A DNA stretch of 6,865 bases from Candidatus Poribacteria bacterium (lineage in GTDB: Bacteria > Poribacteria > WGA-4E > WGA-3G): contig JAPPMR010000459.1 in assembly GCA_028818995.1 (NCBI GenBank), forward strand, positions 1-6,865, written 5' to 3'. The position numbers were made by a program, and so were the translations under genes. Under the pieces are notes generated by a model that worked only from the letters and a program-made list of their open reading frames with translations, was not told where the DNA came from and ran no database searches. This document shows, in pieces, positions 1 through 6,411 of this stretch (position 1 is its first letter; each line of letters starts with the position of its first letter).

Positions 1-782
1 TCTTTGCCCAATCCGCTTAGAACTGCTAACTCCACTGGTGAGAAATCGTCCGGATTGTTGCGATTGAAATTCATCGGTTCTTTGAGTGCAACTGGGGGAT
101 TTGTAATAAAACGGGCGCGGCCCGAAGGATTTTGTGAAGCAGAATGCAAGATGAACGGATGTAAGAGAACAACGTCCCCCGCATTCCCAGTAATTTCCAC
201 AAAGTCTTTACACTTTTCATACAACTGACCGAAACCTTGTCCCGGCAGCAAACCCTCTGGATGTGCGAACAGATGCTGTGCCACATGTTGCACCGAATCG
301 CAGGCAACAAACGTCCCACCGCTTTTCGGATAAATATCCGACCAAACGACGATGGTGAGCAATCCCTGCTCTGGACTATCCAAGAAGTGTCTGAAGAAAT
401 CGCCATCTTTATGCCAACCCGTGAAGTGAGACTCAGGCGGTTGCCATTCATCCTCCGCACCTAATTTAAAGTTGATAATAAAACCATCACCCCAAGAAGG
501 TTCTGTATTTGCAATCCTGTCTTCACCACCGAGCAGGTCACAGATAGCGTCCCATGCTCTCGGCGCGATTTCTCGGATCGGCAAACGATTCATGGAGGGC
601 AAATGGATACGCTGTTCCTCCCAAGTTGTGGGGTCATCGGGATCATAACCGAGACGTTTAAAGGCGAATTCGCGCCACTCTGCTGCTAATTCCCGTGAAA
701 AACAGTCTTTCAGGACAACATGTCCCTTTTCAACAAAATGGTCTACATCTGATTCTGTAAGTGTTTTGTAAGTTTTTGCCAT
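1..782 (-). CDS. Phytanoyl-CoA dioxygenase (PhyH) family protein, C-terminus cut by window edge
   Basis: The reading frame stays open from an ATG at 782 to the window edge, giving 260 complete codons with no stop seen. The protein has the Fe(II)/2-oxoglutarate oxygenase signature of the PhyH family. The HxD iron-binding pair is H124 and D126 in GWHKDGDFF. The distal histidine is H213 in HPFILHSAS. The likely 2-oxoglutarate-binding arginine is R224, eleven residues later, the same spacing as in human PHYH. Such enzymes hydroxylate small molecules using O2 and 2-oxoglutarate, releasing CO2 and succinate. They are soluble and no signal peptide is visible. The substrate cannot be predicted, because the family is very broad. 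A Shine-Dalgarno-like AGAGGA (788-793) lies 5 bases before the ATG and overlaps the stop codon of the upstream UPF0261 gene, so the two genes are very probably cotranscribed. Perhaps 10-40 residues are missing at the C-terminus, judged from typical family size. Confidence 0.93.
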   Translation of the reverse strand, partial: MAKTYKTLTESDVDHFVEKGHVVLKDCFSRELAAEWREFAFKRLGYDPDDPTTWEEQRIHLPSMNRLPIREIAPRAWDAICDLLGGEDRIANTEPSWGDGFIINFKLGAEDEWQPPESHFTGWHKDGDFFRHFLDSPEQGLLTIVVWSDIYPKSGGTFVACDSVQHVAQHLFAHPEGLLPGQGFGQLYEKCKDFVEITGNAGDVVLLHPFILHSASQNPSGRARFITNPPVALKEPMNFNRNNPDDFSPVELAVLSGLGK

Positions 783-792
783 CTATATCCTC

Positions 793-2001
793 TTATTTCA
801 GGCTATCCAACAACGTTTCTGCGAGTCTCGTAGCGAATTCGTCATCGTTGATATGTGCGTCCATCTCAATGACCGTCACATTGTCTCCGATGTGTGCCGT
901 TAGATTTTCTCGCCATGCATCTCGCGCTTCGGGTGAGTCAAATGGTTGGTCTGTTTTATCAATTGCGGATACACCTTGTGTCGGAATGAGTACCGTTGTA
1001 GGTCCTTTCGCTTCGTTGAGTTTATGTGCCATGATTTTGCCTAACTCGGCTGTTTCTTCGGGGGTCGTCCGCATGAGTGTGACCGTTGGATTGTGTTGAT
1101 AGAAATGTCGCGTGTTAAACTTCTCTGGTACTGTGTCAGGAGGACCGAAGTTCACCATATCTAAGGCACCGGGGGCAATAACTTGGGGCAAACCTGCTTG
1201 TCCTGCGGCTTCCAACCGTTCAGGTCCAGCACTGAGGATTCCACCTACTAATTCGTCTGCAAGTTCTGTCGTTGTTACATCAAGCACGCCTGCAAGGAAT
1301 CCACCTTTAACGAGGTCTTCCATAGCACGTCCACCTGTGCCTGTTGCATGAAAAACGAGTACTTCGTAGCCAGCGGCTTCAAGGATTTCACGCGCTTTTG
1401 TTACACACGGAGTCGTTACACCGAACATTGTCGCAGCGATTAAGGGTTTATCGTCTGTTGCCTCTGGTGCTTCTGCGGTTACCATTCCGACAATTGCACC
1501 AGCAGCATTGGCGAGAATCTGTCGTGACAAACGGTTTATGCCAGCGATATCAACCACAGAGTACATCATACTTATGTCTTTAGACTGTACATAAGGACTT
1601 GTATCGCCAGATGCCAGTGTGGAGACCATGATTTTCGGAACTCCTACAGGTAACGCCTGCATCGCTGTTGTTCCAATAGTAGTCCCCGCAGAACCTCCGA
1701 GCGAGATGATGCCATCAATTTCGCCTGCAGCATGTTTTTCAGCGATAAGTGTAGCTGCGCCTTGTGCCATCACTGCTACGCTGTTCCCTCGGTCACCTTC
1801 GTCCCGCAATGCCTTTAGCGACGAACCGCCTGCTTGTGCCACTTCATCAGCGGAAATATCAGGTGTCAATTGTGGTTCGCCCAAGATGCCAGTATTAATA
1901 ACACATGTTGAAACACCACTTGATTCAATCTGTGATTTGATGAAGCCAAATTCTATACCCTTGGTGTCCATTGTTCCAACAATGCAAACTGTCTTTGCCA
2001 T
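793..2001 (-). CDS. UPF0261 / Tm-1-like ATP-binding domain protein
   Basis: This complete 402-residue protein matches the usual length of the family. The N-terminal half (about 1-180) is the Tm-1-like domain, with the start motif VCIVGTMDTKG (5-15), SLGGSAGTT (100-108), a KIMVSTLASG segment (123-132) and MYSVVDIAGINRLSR (146-160). The C-terminal half (about 185-400) carries FHATGTGGRAMEDLV (217-231), DVTTTELADELVGG (241-254) and PGALDMVNFG (277-286). The family is named after the N-terminal domain of the tomato Tm-1 virus-resistance protein, which binds ATP. The bacterial role is not established. Bacterial members often sit beside catabolic or small-molecule enzymes, and here the next gene is a PhyH-type dioxygenase 10 bases downstream. 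The ATG at 2001 is supported by GGAGGA at 2010-2015, 8 bases upstream. A consensus promoter lies at 2042-2070. The protein is probably cytoplasmic: no signal peptide or membrane segment is seen. Confidence 0.95.
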   Translation of the reverse strand: MAKTVCIVGTMDTKGIEFGFIKSQIESSGVSTCVINTGILGEPQLTPDISADEVAQAGGSSLKALRDEGDRGNSVAVMAQGAATLIAEKHAAGEIDGIISLGGSAGTTIGTTAMQALPVGVPKIMVSTLASGDTSPYVQSKDISMMYSVVDIAGINRLSRQILANAAGAIVGMVTAEAPEATDDKPLIAATMFGVTTPCVTKAREILEAAGYEVLVFHATGTGGRAMEDLVKGGFLAGVLDVTTTELADELVGGILSAGPERLEAAGQAGLPQVIAPGALDMVNFGPPDTVPEKFNTRHFYQHNPTVTLMRTTPEETAELGKIMAHKLNEAKGPTTVLIPTQGVSAIDKTDQPFDSPEARDAWRENLTAHIGDNVTVIEMDAHINDDEFATRLAETLLDSLK

Positions 2002-2041
2002 CGGCAGAATCCTCCGCTATGTTTGTTGAATTGTGTTGGCA

Positions 2042-2070
2042 ATTATATGGTGAGGCATAAAATGTGTCAA
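2042..2070 (-). promoter_or_regulatory. Consensus sigma-70 promoter for the UPF0261-PhyH operon
   Basis: On the minus strand, TTGACA (2065-2070) is followed by exactly 17 bases and then TATAAT (2042-2047). Both hexamers match the sigma-70 consensus perfectly at the optimal spacing. Transcription should start near 2035, giving a leader of about 33 bases that includes the GGAGGA ribosome site of the UPF0261 gene. No operator palindrome overlaps the hexamers, so expression may be strong and constitutive; that last point is inference. Confidence 0.88.
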
Positions 2071-2120
2071 GTTAATTGTTTCGATTCGTAGAATGTTCAC
2101 AAGTGTTTAATACCTTACAC

Positions 2121-2644
2121 AACGACTTGTGCTAATTGACTACATGTAATATATAAAATACTACTTTGTGTGCTTATGCATAGACAACATCTTTTAATGC
2201 CATCAACGAACGACCTAAACATTTATTCAAGAAAACACCGAGTGCAAAACCACTAAACTTGTTGCTTGTCCGTGTCAATAATCCCCAATGAGTTCGGGCA
2301 CGTATCCGTAATATATTGAATTGGTCGCACAGTTGACTTATCGTTGTCTCAATCCGTCGTCTTATTTTTTAAGGCAGTTTACGAAACTTTGGTGGATATT
2401 GTGCTTTTTGGTTCGGACGCCGCGTCGGTAATAGACAGACATTGTAGGTTTTTAGCAATTGTGCTTCAAGTGCCTCGCAAATATATCCTTTGTCTCCAAT
2501 GATAATAGGGTAAGTGCCACGCTCACAAAATAACGGAAGAACTTCTCTGTCATCTATGTCTGCTGAAGCGATGGCAAAATCAACAGGTAATCCATAGGAA
2601 GTCGTTATCACACTACACCGAAATCCTAAGAAAACGACTTGTGC
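2121..2644. mobile_element. Decayed insertion-sequence fragment (IS982-like) between 12-base direct repeats
   Basis: The fragment spans a broken IS982-type transposase (2174-2632). It is bracketed by an exact direct repeat AACGACTTGTGC at 2121-2132 and 2633-2644, with weaker similarity for about 7 more bases on the right of each copy. IS982 elements normally make shorter target duplications, so the repeat may be a duplication, a recombination scar or chance. No convincing terminal inverted repeats were found. The N-terminal half of the transposase is missing, so the element cannot move by itself. The bases around it are strongly AT-rich. Confidence 0.6.
2174..2632 (-). pseudogene. IS982-family transposase remnant, 5' truncated and with an internal stop
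   Basis: Translated on the minus strand, the frame reads FLGFRCSVITTSYGLPVDFA and continues through IIGDKGYI and LLPTRRPNQK to a TAA stop at 2369-2371. In the same frame after the stop it continues for 64 codons with RRRIETTISQLCDQFN and then THWGLLTRTSNKF, ending at a TAA at 2174-2176. These are the second and third parts of an IS982-type DDE transposase: the D of GDKGY and the E of RRIET are the second and third catalytic acids. The first catalytic Asp and about half of the usual roughly 290 residues are absent. The internal TAA could have arisen by one CAA-to-TAA change. A GTG at 2611 could only start an 80-residue piece. The open frame extends to 2647 before a stop at 2648-2650. I consider it non-functional. 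The family call comes from remembered motifs. Confidence 0.8.
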
Positions 2645-2793
2645 CAGTTAATCATATTTATGTGACATTCTATTTTACTTATTTATAAGTTTAAAAATAT
2701 TTCTTTACTTTAATTTAAAATACAACATATCGTCCCCGACAAATACCACAGGGTGTGTAAAGTTTTTGTCAATGATTATTTTTGAAAATTAAC

Positions 2794-2822
2794 TTGACAA
2801 ACCAATGTATTTACGTTAATAT
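2794..2822 (+). promoter_or_regulatory. Strong sigma-70-like promoter facing a non-coding stretch
   Basis: TTGACA (2794-2799) is followed by 17 bases and TAATAT (2817-2822). The -35 box is perfect and the -10 box matches 4 of 6 positions. The start would be near 2829. The nearest convincing gene in this direction is the glycosyltransferase about 430 bases away, with the MITE-like element in between. The promoter may serve a small RNA, a vanished gene or a long leader. Confidence 0.5.
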
Positions 2823-2932
2823 TATTATCACATAATTAAACAATATTCTCAATATGCGCAAAATTTCTAAAGAAAAACAGAAAAAAACAAAAAGCTGAAA
2901 ATCACGTCCCAATCCTTGTCCTGATTGACTTC

Positions 2933-2953
2933 TGCACGTCCCAAGGACGTGCA
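2933..2953. repeat. 9-base perfect hairpin
   Basis: TGCACGTCC and GGACGTGCA pair perfectly around a CAA loop. There is no T-run after it, so it is not a typical intrinsic terminator. It lies about 105 bases downstream of the predicted start of the 2794-2822 promoter, so it would fold in that transcript. Confidence 0.55.
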
Positions 2954-3046
2954 AAACGTCCTAATTCAATGTGTAGATCGGGCAGAACAGAGCAAACTCA
3001 ACGGACAATATGCTTTGTACGAAAACTTTACACACCCGCAGAGTCA

Positions 3047-3200
3047 GGGTTATTCAGTTTTGGTTTTTCTGGCATGTTTTATCACAAACGTTAATTTCTA
3101 TAGGAGTATTGTAGGTCGGGTAGAGCGAAGCGAAACCCGACCTACGATGTAAACTCTCTGTAACACTCATCAACTGATAATTCTTAAAACTAAATAGTCC
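3047..3200 (+). mobile_element. MITE-like element, copy A (154 bases)
   Basis: The left end GGGTTATTCAGTTTT (3047-3061) pairs with the right end AAAACTAAATAGTCC (3186-3200) as imperfect terminal inverted repeats, with 12 of 15 positions matching. The same arrangement recurs at 6628-6865 in the same orientation, with near-identical first 30 bases, a shared GGTCGGGTAGAGCG core and an identical GATAATTCTTAAAACTAAAT end. The element encodes no protein. A palindrome occupies its centre. No clear target-site duplication can be assigned. Inference: a non-autonomous transposable element dispersed in this genome. Confidence 0.7.
3111..3145. repeat. GC-rich palindrome inside element copy A
   Basis: GTAGGTCGGGT (3111-3121) and ACCCGACCTAC (3135-3145) are perfect 11-base inverted arms around a 13-base loop beginning AGAGCGAAGCG. 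It is much more GC-rich than its surroundings. Similar short GGTCGGGTAGAGCG palindromes occur as dispersed REP-like repeats in various bacteria. It may form a stable hairpin in RNA ahead of the glycosyltransferase gene. Confidence 0.85.
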
Positions 3201-3220
3201 TACCGAAGAGTTACAACCTC

Positions 3221-3249
3221 TTGACAAATCTATGTAAATTAGGTAAACT
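3221..3249 (+). promoter_or_regulatory. Putative promoter immediately before the glycosyltransferase gene
   Basis: TTGACA (3221-3226) is followed by 17 bases and TAAACT (3244-3249). The -35 box is perfect and the -10 box matches 4 of 6 positions. The predicted transcription start, near 3256, coincides with the ATG at 3257, which would give a leaderless or nearly leaderless mRNA. The same TTG could be read as an alternative start codon, but its position in a good -35 box argues that it is regulatory. Confidence 0.5.
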
Positions 3250-3256
3250 AAAAAAG

Positions 3257-4378
3257 ATGTTTCAGAATGCATCCGAAATTCTCACTCTAATTGTTTCTGC
3301 GATTGTGCAGTGGCTTTTTTATAGAAAACGTTTGCCGAAGGACTTCGCCCCAGAACGCATTCTCGTAGTTAAACTTGACCACATCGGAGATGTCCTATTA
3401 GCAACACCAATATTTTCTAATCTACGTCTCGCTTATCCAAACACCGAACTGCACGCGCTTACTGGAGCATGGGGTCGTGTTATTTTGGAAAACCATCCTG
3501 ACGTAAACAAGGTGTTAGAATACAATTCACCAGCATTCTCCCGATCTGAACAATCAACATCCTTTAAAAATGCACTTCAACTCTATCAAGAGTTACGTAG
3601 TCAAAAATACGATCTGTTAATAGAACTGCGTGGTGATTGGCGTATCATCTGGTTTTCACTCTTGCACCTTACGCCAAGACGTGTCAACCGCGCATCTCTA
3701 CAGATCGCGAACAAGTTAGGTTTCTCACAATTCAGTGGAACACACGAAACCATCCGAAATCTTGACGTACTAAAACGAGCTGGCATTCCAACACCAATAC
3801 AAACTACCATTTTCTCAGTAACAAAAGAAAATGAAAAATGGACATCTAATTTTCTTGAAACGCATCAAATTCACAGAGAAACGCCTCTCATTGCTATCCA
3901 TTCGGGTTCTCCAATTGCATTAAAAAGATGGAATCCTGAGCGTTATGCTGAATTAGCTGATTGGCTAATCGCACAAAAACGTGCGCAAATCTTGTTTGTT
4001 GGCGTGAAAGATGAGATCCCGATAATAAACCAAATTCAAAACTTGATGCAAGGAAATGCATTTAACATCGCAGGAAAAACAAGCATAGCGCAGTTAGCAT
4101 CAATTTTACATATATGTAATGTGTTTATAGGAAATGATAGTGGACCGATGCATCTCGCTGCAGCTGTGGGCACTCAGACAATTGGACTCTACGGCCCCAG
4201 CGATCCAAAACGATTCGGACCTGTCGGTGACAAATGTCAAACTATTCAAAAAAAACTTGATTGCCCACCCTGCTTAGGTCCCACTTGCCGATTAGAGGCA
4301 GAAGGATGTATGTCTAAAATCCAAGTTGCTGATGTGATTCAAACTCTTGAAAATTCTGGATATTTGCTGGGAATATAA
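3257..4378 (+). CDS. Glycosyltransferase family 9 (heptosyltransferase-like) protein
   Basis: This 373-residue protein has the expected size and two-domain GT-B layout of family 9. A hydrophobic stretch (about 8-22) precedes the N-terminal Rossmann start ILVVKLDHIGDVLLATP (35-51), whose IGD motif holds the Asp considered catalytic in WaaC-type enzymes (D45 here). The C-terminal donor-binding domain has GNDSGPMHLAAAVG (292-305), then LYGPSDPKRFGP and the cysteine cluster C336, C339, C344 and C351 that is common at the end of this family. Members transfer ADP-heptose or other sugars to lipopolysaccharide core or surface glycans at the inner face of the membrane. The exact donor is unknown, and no other LPS genes are visible nearby. 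The ATG at 3257 is preferred. An in-frame TTG at 3221 would add 12 residues but coincides with a -35 box and has no good ribosome site. The ATG itself lacks a clear Shine-Dalgarno sequence. The gene is visibly more AT-rich than the UPF0261 gene, a possible sign of transfer. Confidence 0.9.
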   Translation: MFQNASEILTLIVSAIVQWLFYRKRLPKDFAPERILVVKLDHIGDVLLATPIFSNLRLAYPNTELHALTGAWGRVILENHPDVNKVLEYNSPAFSRSEQSTSFKNALQLYQELRSQKYDLLIELRGDWRIIWFSLLHLTPRRVNRASLQIANKLGFSQFSGTHETIRNLDVLKRAGIPTPIQTTIFSVTKENEKWTSNFLETHQIHRETPLIAIHSGSPIALKRWNPERYAELADWLIAQKRAQILFVGVKDEIPIINQIQNLMQGNAFNIAGKTSIAQLASILHICNVFIGNDSGPMHLAAAVGTQTIGLYGPSDPKRFGPVGDKCQTIQKKLDCPPCLGPTCRLEAEGCMSKIQVADVIQTLENSGYLLGI

Positions 4379-4455
4379 AGAATTTACCAAAGCACCTATA
4401 GTGAAACGCAACGAACTTGCCAAAATGAAATATTTTATTACAGTCGCAATTTTAT

Positions 4456-4484
4456 TTGACAATTTTTTGTAGATTTGCTATCTT
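4456..4484 (+). promoter_or_regulatory. Sigma-70-like promoter upstream of the DUF4159 gene
   Basis: TTGACA (4456-4461) is followed by 17 bases and TATCTT (4479-4484). The -35 box is perfect and the -10 box matches 4 of 6 positions. Transcription from about 4491 would give the DUF4159 gene a leader of roughly 355 bases, long enough to hold a regulatory structure. A separate small RNA is also possible. Confidence 0.6.
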
Positions 4485-4787
4485 GTTAATTAAGAAACGC
4501 GAAATTTTCAATAATTACATTAAACAATTAACAAAAGACGCAGCAAACTTATTGCCTAACTTAATGATACGCTACAGTTCTTATTTGAAAAACCACATTT
4601 GTGAAAATTCACTACTGATTCGGCAAATATCTTATTAAACCGAAGAACAAGCTGCCCCATTTTGTGCAGCTCAGAATCTAATTGCACTTTTTCGTGCAGC
4701 ATTTACGCTTTACAGTATAGGATTTGCCCATATACCACATACTTTTAATGGCATATAAATTGCATAGAGTTGTAACAGGTTTAGTCT

Positions 4788-4793
4788 TATAAT
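4788..4793 (+). promoter_or_regulatory. Possible extra -10 element near the DUF4159 gene
   Basis: An exact TATAAT lies 53 bases before the ATG. The position expected for the -35 box has only a poor match (TAGAGT at 17-base spacing), so this would be a weak or activator-dependent promoter, if it is one at all. Confidence 0.3.
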
Positions 4794-4834
4794 TTTTAAG
4801 TTGTATCAAAAACCAATTTCGTTATATTTTTTAT

Positions 4835-4840
4835 GAGGTG
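4835..4840 (+). promoter_or_regulatory. Ribosome binding site that fixes the DUF4159 start
   Basis: GAGGTG lies 6 bases before the ATG at 4847. An upstream in-frame GTG at 4838 is part of this site and has no ribosome site of its own, so the ATG at 4847 is the better start. Confidence 0.75.
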
Positions 4841-4846
4841 AAAATA

Positions 4847-6328
4847 ATGAGCGCTAAAAGAACATCGGGTGCCTTAATGACTTCGATTCTGCTCCACTTA
4901 GTTTTAGTTGCTATCGCGGGACTCTATTTTGTCACGCAAACACAAACATTTAAAGACTTAGTTGGAATAGAAACGTTTGATCCACCGGATCCACCGAAGC
5001 CGAAGGTACGGAAACCTATTGTCAAACAGATTATGAAACCGATTGTCCCGGTAGAAAATACGGTTGTCGTTGAACAGGTTCAAGTTCAACCCCGTTTAAC
5101 AACCGCTTTCGCGCCGAAGACAACTCAAAATATCCAACAAACGGTATTGGAATTTTCTAACCAAGCCGTCAAGATAGATGCACCGATTAATCCAAATGTA
5201 CCAAAAGTAGTTCGACCAGATGCTCCAGTCCCAGAGGTGGTTACTCACACTGATCTGCCTGTATCAGATGCACCGAGTGCTTTAGCATTTGCTGGTCCCG
5301 CAGCAAGCGCACCTTCCGCAGGTCCTACTAACATTGCACGCGGTGTCGCAGGAAGTCCAGTTCAGGTGAAAGTAACATTTCAACGTCCACCAGGTTTAGC
5401 GATGGTTGAAAACGTCGGTGTCGTTCGCGACGCACTTGGTGATGTCGCTGAAAGTATCACCCTCGGTAATGTTGAAGTTCCGCCATTGCCCAAAGGTGAA
5501 CCGGGCGGACGCGTTATCGGTAAAGGTCGTGATATTCGTGGTGTCCTCCGGTTTACACGAATCCGCCACACCCTTTCTGACTGGTGGGCTGATTCCTCTT
5601 CGCTGAATGCTCTCACCAAATGGCTCAACGAGAAAACCAAAATCAAAACGGACATGAACGTTGAAGGAGGATCATTAAAGCTGACAGATTCAAATCTATT
5701 TAAAACACCACTCGCTTTTATGACAGGACACGATCCGCAAATGACACGGTCGCGTAACCTGCTCGGCAAACAGTATGGTGGTGGTAAAATGGATAGTCGG
5801 TTCAATGAGGCTGAGTCTGCCGGACTACGTAAATACCTCGTTGAAAGAGGCGGATTCCTCGTCTTTGACGACTGCGGCGTAAACGCCCCTGCACAAGCAA
5901 TGGTCCGTTTGTTTCTGGGACAAATGCGTAATATCATGCCTGAATACCAAATTGAACGGATTGAAAACACTCACGAGATTTACGACAATTTCTATGAGAT
6001 GGGTGGACCACCTGTCGGATTTGACATCTTCTGGTGGGGCACACGTCCTCCGAAACGGAATTATCTGGAAGGATTCTCTGTTGATGAAAAATTGTCTGTT
6101 ATTGTCGTGAGGCGTGATTATATGTGCGCAATGGAAGCTGTTAGTCTTCCAACACGGAGTGTACACTATTCGCCTGGTGTCTATCGTTTTATGACGAACG
6201 TTGTTGTATACGCATTAACACATGGTAATATTTCCGATTACAAAGGCTATGTGCCTGAAGACACTTTAGCGAAGAAAGAACTTCCAACACGTGCACCTGA
6301 AGCAGCAAAAATTGGAGCAACTGAATAA
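4847..6328 (+). CDS. Membrane-anchored DUF4159 protein with TonB-like N-terminus
   Basis: The 493-residue protein begins with a short basic N-terminus (MSAKRTSG) and one membrane helix (about 9-29). A proline- and lysine-rich stretch DPPDPPKPKVRKP follows, then a long low-complexity linker rich in Pro, Val and Ala to about 225. This layout resembles the anchor and periplasmic spacer of TonB-type energy transducers, but the TonB C-terminal domain is absent. Instead, residues about 233-460 form a DUF4159 domain: GVLRFTRIRHTLSDWW at its start, FMTGHDP around 291-297, LVERGGFLVFDDCG (331-344), FFWW-like aromatic segments near FDIFWWGTRPP, and NVVVYALTHG near its end. DUF4159 is thought to have a glutamine-amidotransferase-like fold and its biochemical role is unknown. 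The protein is expected to sit in the inner membrane with the domain outside the cytoplasm. The ATG at 4847 is chosen because of GAGGTG at 4835-4840. A strong terminator follows 43 bases after the stop, so the gene is last in its transcript. Confidence 0.88.
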   Translation: MSAKRTSGALMTSILLHLVLVAIAGLYFVTQTQTFKDLVGIETFDPPDPPKPKVRKPIVKQIMKPIVPVENTVVVEQVQVQPRLTTAFAPKTTQNIQQTVLEFSNQAVKIDAPINPNVPKVVRPDAPVPEVVTHTDLPVSDAPSALAFAGPAASAPSAGPTNIARGVAGSPVQVKVTFQRPPGLAMVENVGVVRDALGDVAESITLGNVEVPPLPKGEPGGRVIGKGRDIRGVLRFTRIRHTLSDWWADSSSLNALTKWLNEKTKIKTDMNVEGGSLKLTDSNLFKTPLAFMTGHDPQMTRSRNLLGKQYGGGKMDSRFNEAESAGLRKYLVERGGFLVFDDCGVNAPAQAMVRLFLGQMRNIMPEYQIERIENTHEIYDNFYEMGGPPVGFDIFWWGTRPPKRNYLEGFSVDEKLSVIVVRRDYMCAMEAVSLPTRSVHYSPGVYRFMTNVVVYALTHGNISDYKGYVPEDTLAKKELPTRAPEAAKIGATE

Positions 6329-6371
6329 CAAACTATTTTAGAATTATTCAATTGCTACCTCTTGCTATTAG

Positions 6372-6411
6372 ATCTCCCGATGAAAACTTTTTAAGTTGTC
6401 GTCGGGAGATT
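6372..6411 (+). terminator. Intrinsic terminator of the DUF4159 gene
   Basis: ATCTCCCGA (6372-6380) pairs with TCGGGAGAT (6402-6410). Pairing continues inward to 6389/6393 with one mismatch and one G-T pair, leaving a 3-base loop. This 18-position stem is followed by the T-rich TCTTTGTT. It lies 43 bases after the stop codon at 6326-6328. Confidence 0.88.

Larger units (their letters stand above)
2645..3046. other. Gene-poor AT-rich region with one promoter and one hairpin
   Basis: No credible gene is visible here. The stretch begins with very AT-rich sequence beside the insertion-sequence remnant, contains a promoter at 2794-2822 and a hairpin at 2933-2953, and ends at the MITE-like element. 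A 14-codon frame at 2854-2898 (MRKISKEKQKKTKS) lies just after the promoter but has no ribosome site. An 80-codon stretch without stops runs through 2840-3090 but has no start near its beginning. Either could be a gene relic. Confidence 0.5.
4379..4846. other. 468-base intergenic leader region
   Basis: No convincing gene is present. It holds a promoter at 4456-4484, two small hairpins (AGCTGC/GCAGCT at 4650-4671 and TGCAC/GTGCA at 4683-4698, sharing the word GTGCAGC), an isolated TATAAT at 4788-4793, and the ribosome site of the DUF4159 gene. No terminator with a T-run is visible after the glycosyltransferase stop at 4376-4378. Confidence 0.6.

Noticed and set aside
71..460. 129-residue minus-strand reading frame
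   Set aside because: It overlaps the PhyH gene on the same strand in another frame; only the PhyH frame shows family motifs and stays open to the window edge.
1619..2029. 136-residue plus-strand reading frame
   Set aside because: It is antisense to the UPF0261 gene, which carries all the recognisable family motifs.
2925..3152. 75-residue plus-strand reading frame
   Set aside because: It runs across the hairpin at 2933-2953 and deep into the MITE-like element, and has no ribosome site.
3221..3256. TTG start extending the glycosyltransferase by 12 residues
   Set aside because: The TTG is part of a perfect -35 box, there is no ribosome site before it, and the added residues do not resemble the family.
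4456..4638. 60-residue plus-strand reading frame
   Set aside because: It starts with the TTG of a -35 box, has no ribosome site and shows no recognisable motif in very AT-rich sequence.
4838..4846. GTG start for the DUF4159 protein, three codons upstream
   Set aside because: The GTG is inside the GAGGTG ribosome site that serves the ATG at 4847.
5380..5970. 196-residue minus-strand reading frame
   Set aside because: It is antisense to the conserved DUF4159 coding region and has an Arg/Ser/Pro-rich composition typical of a shadow frame.
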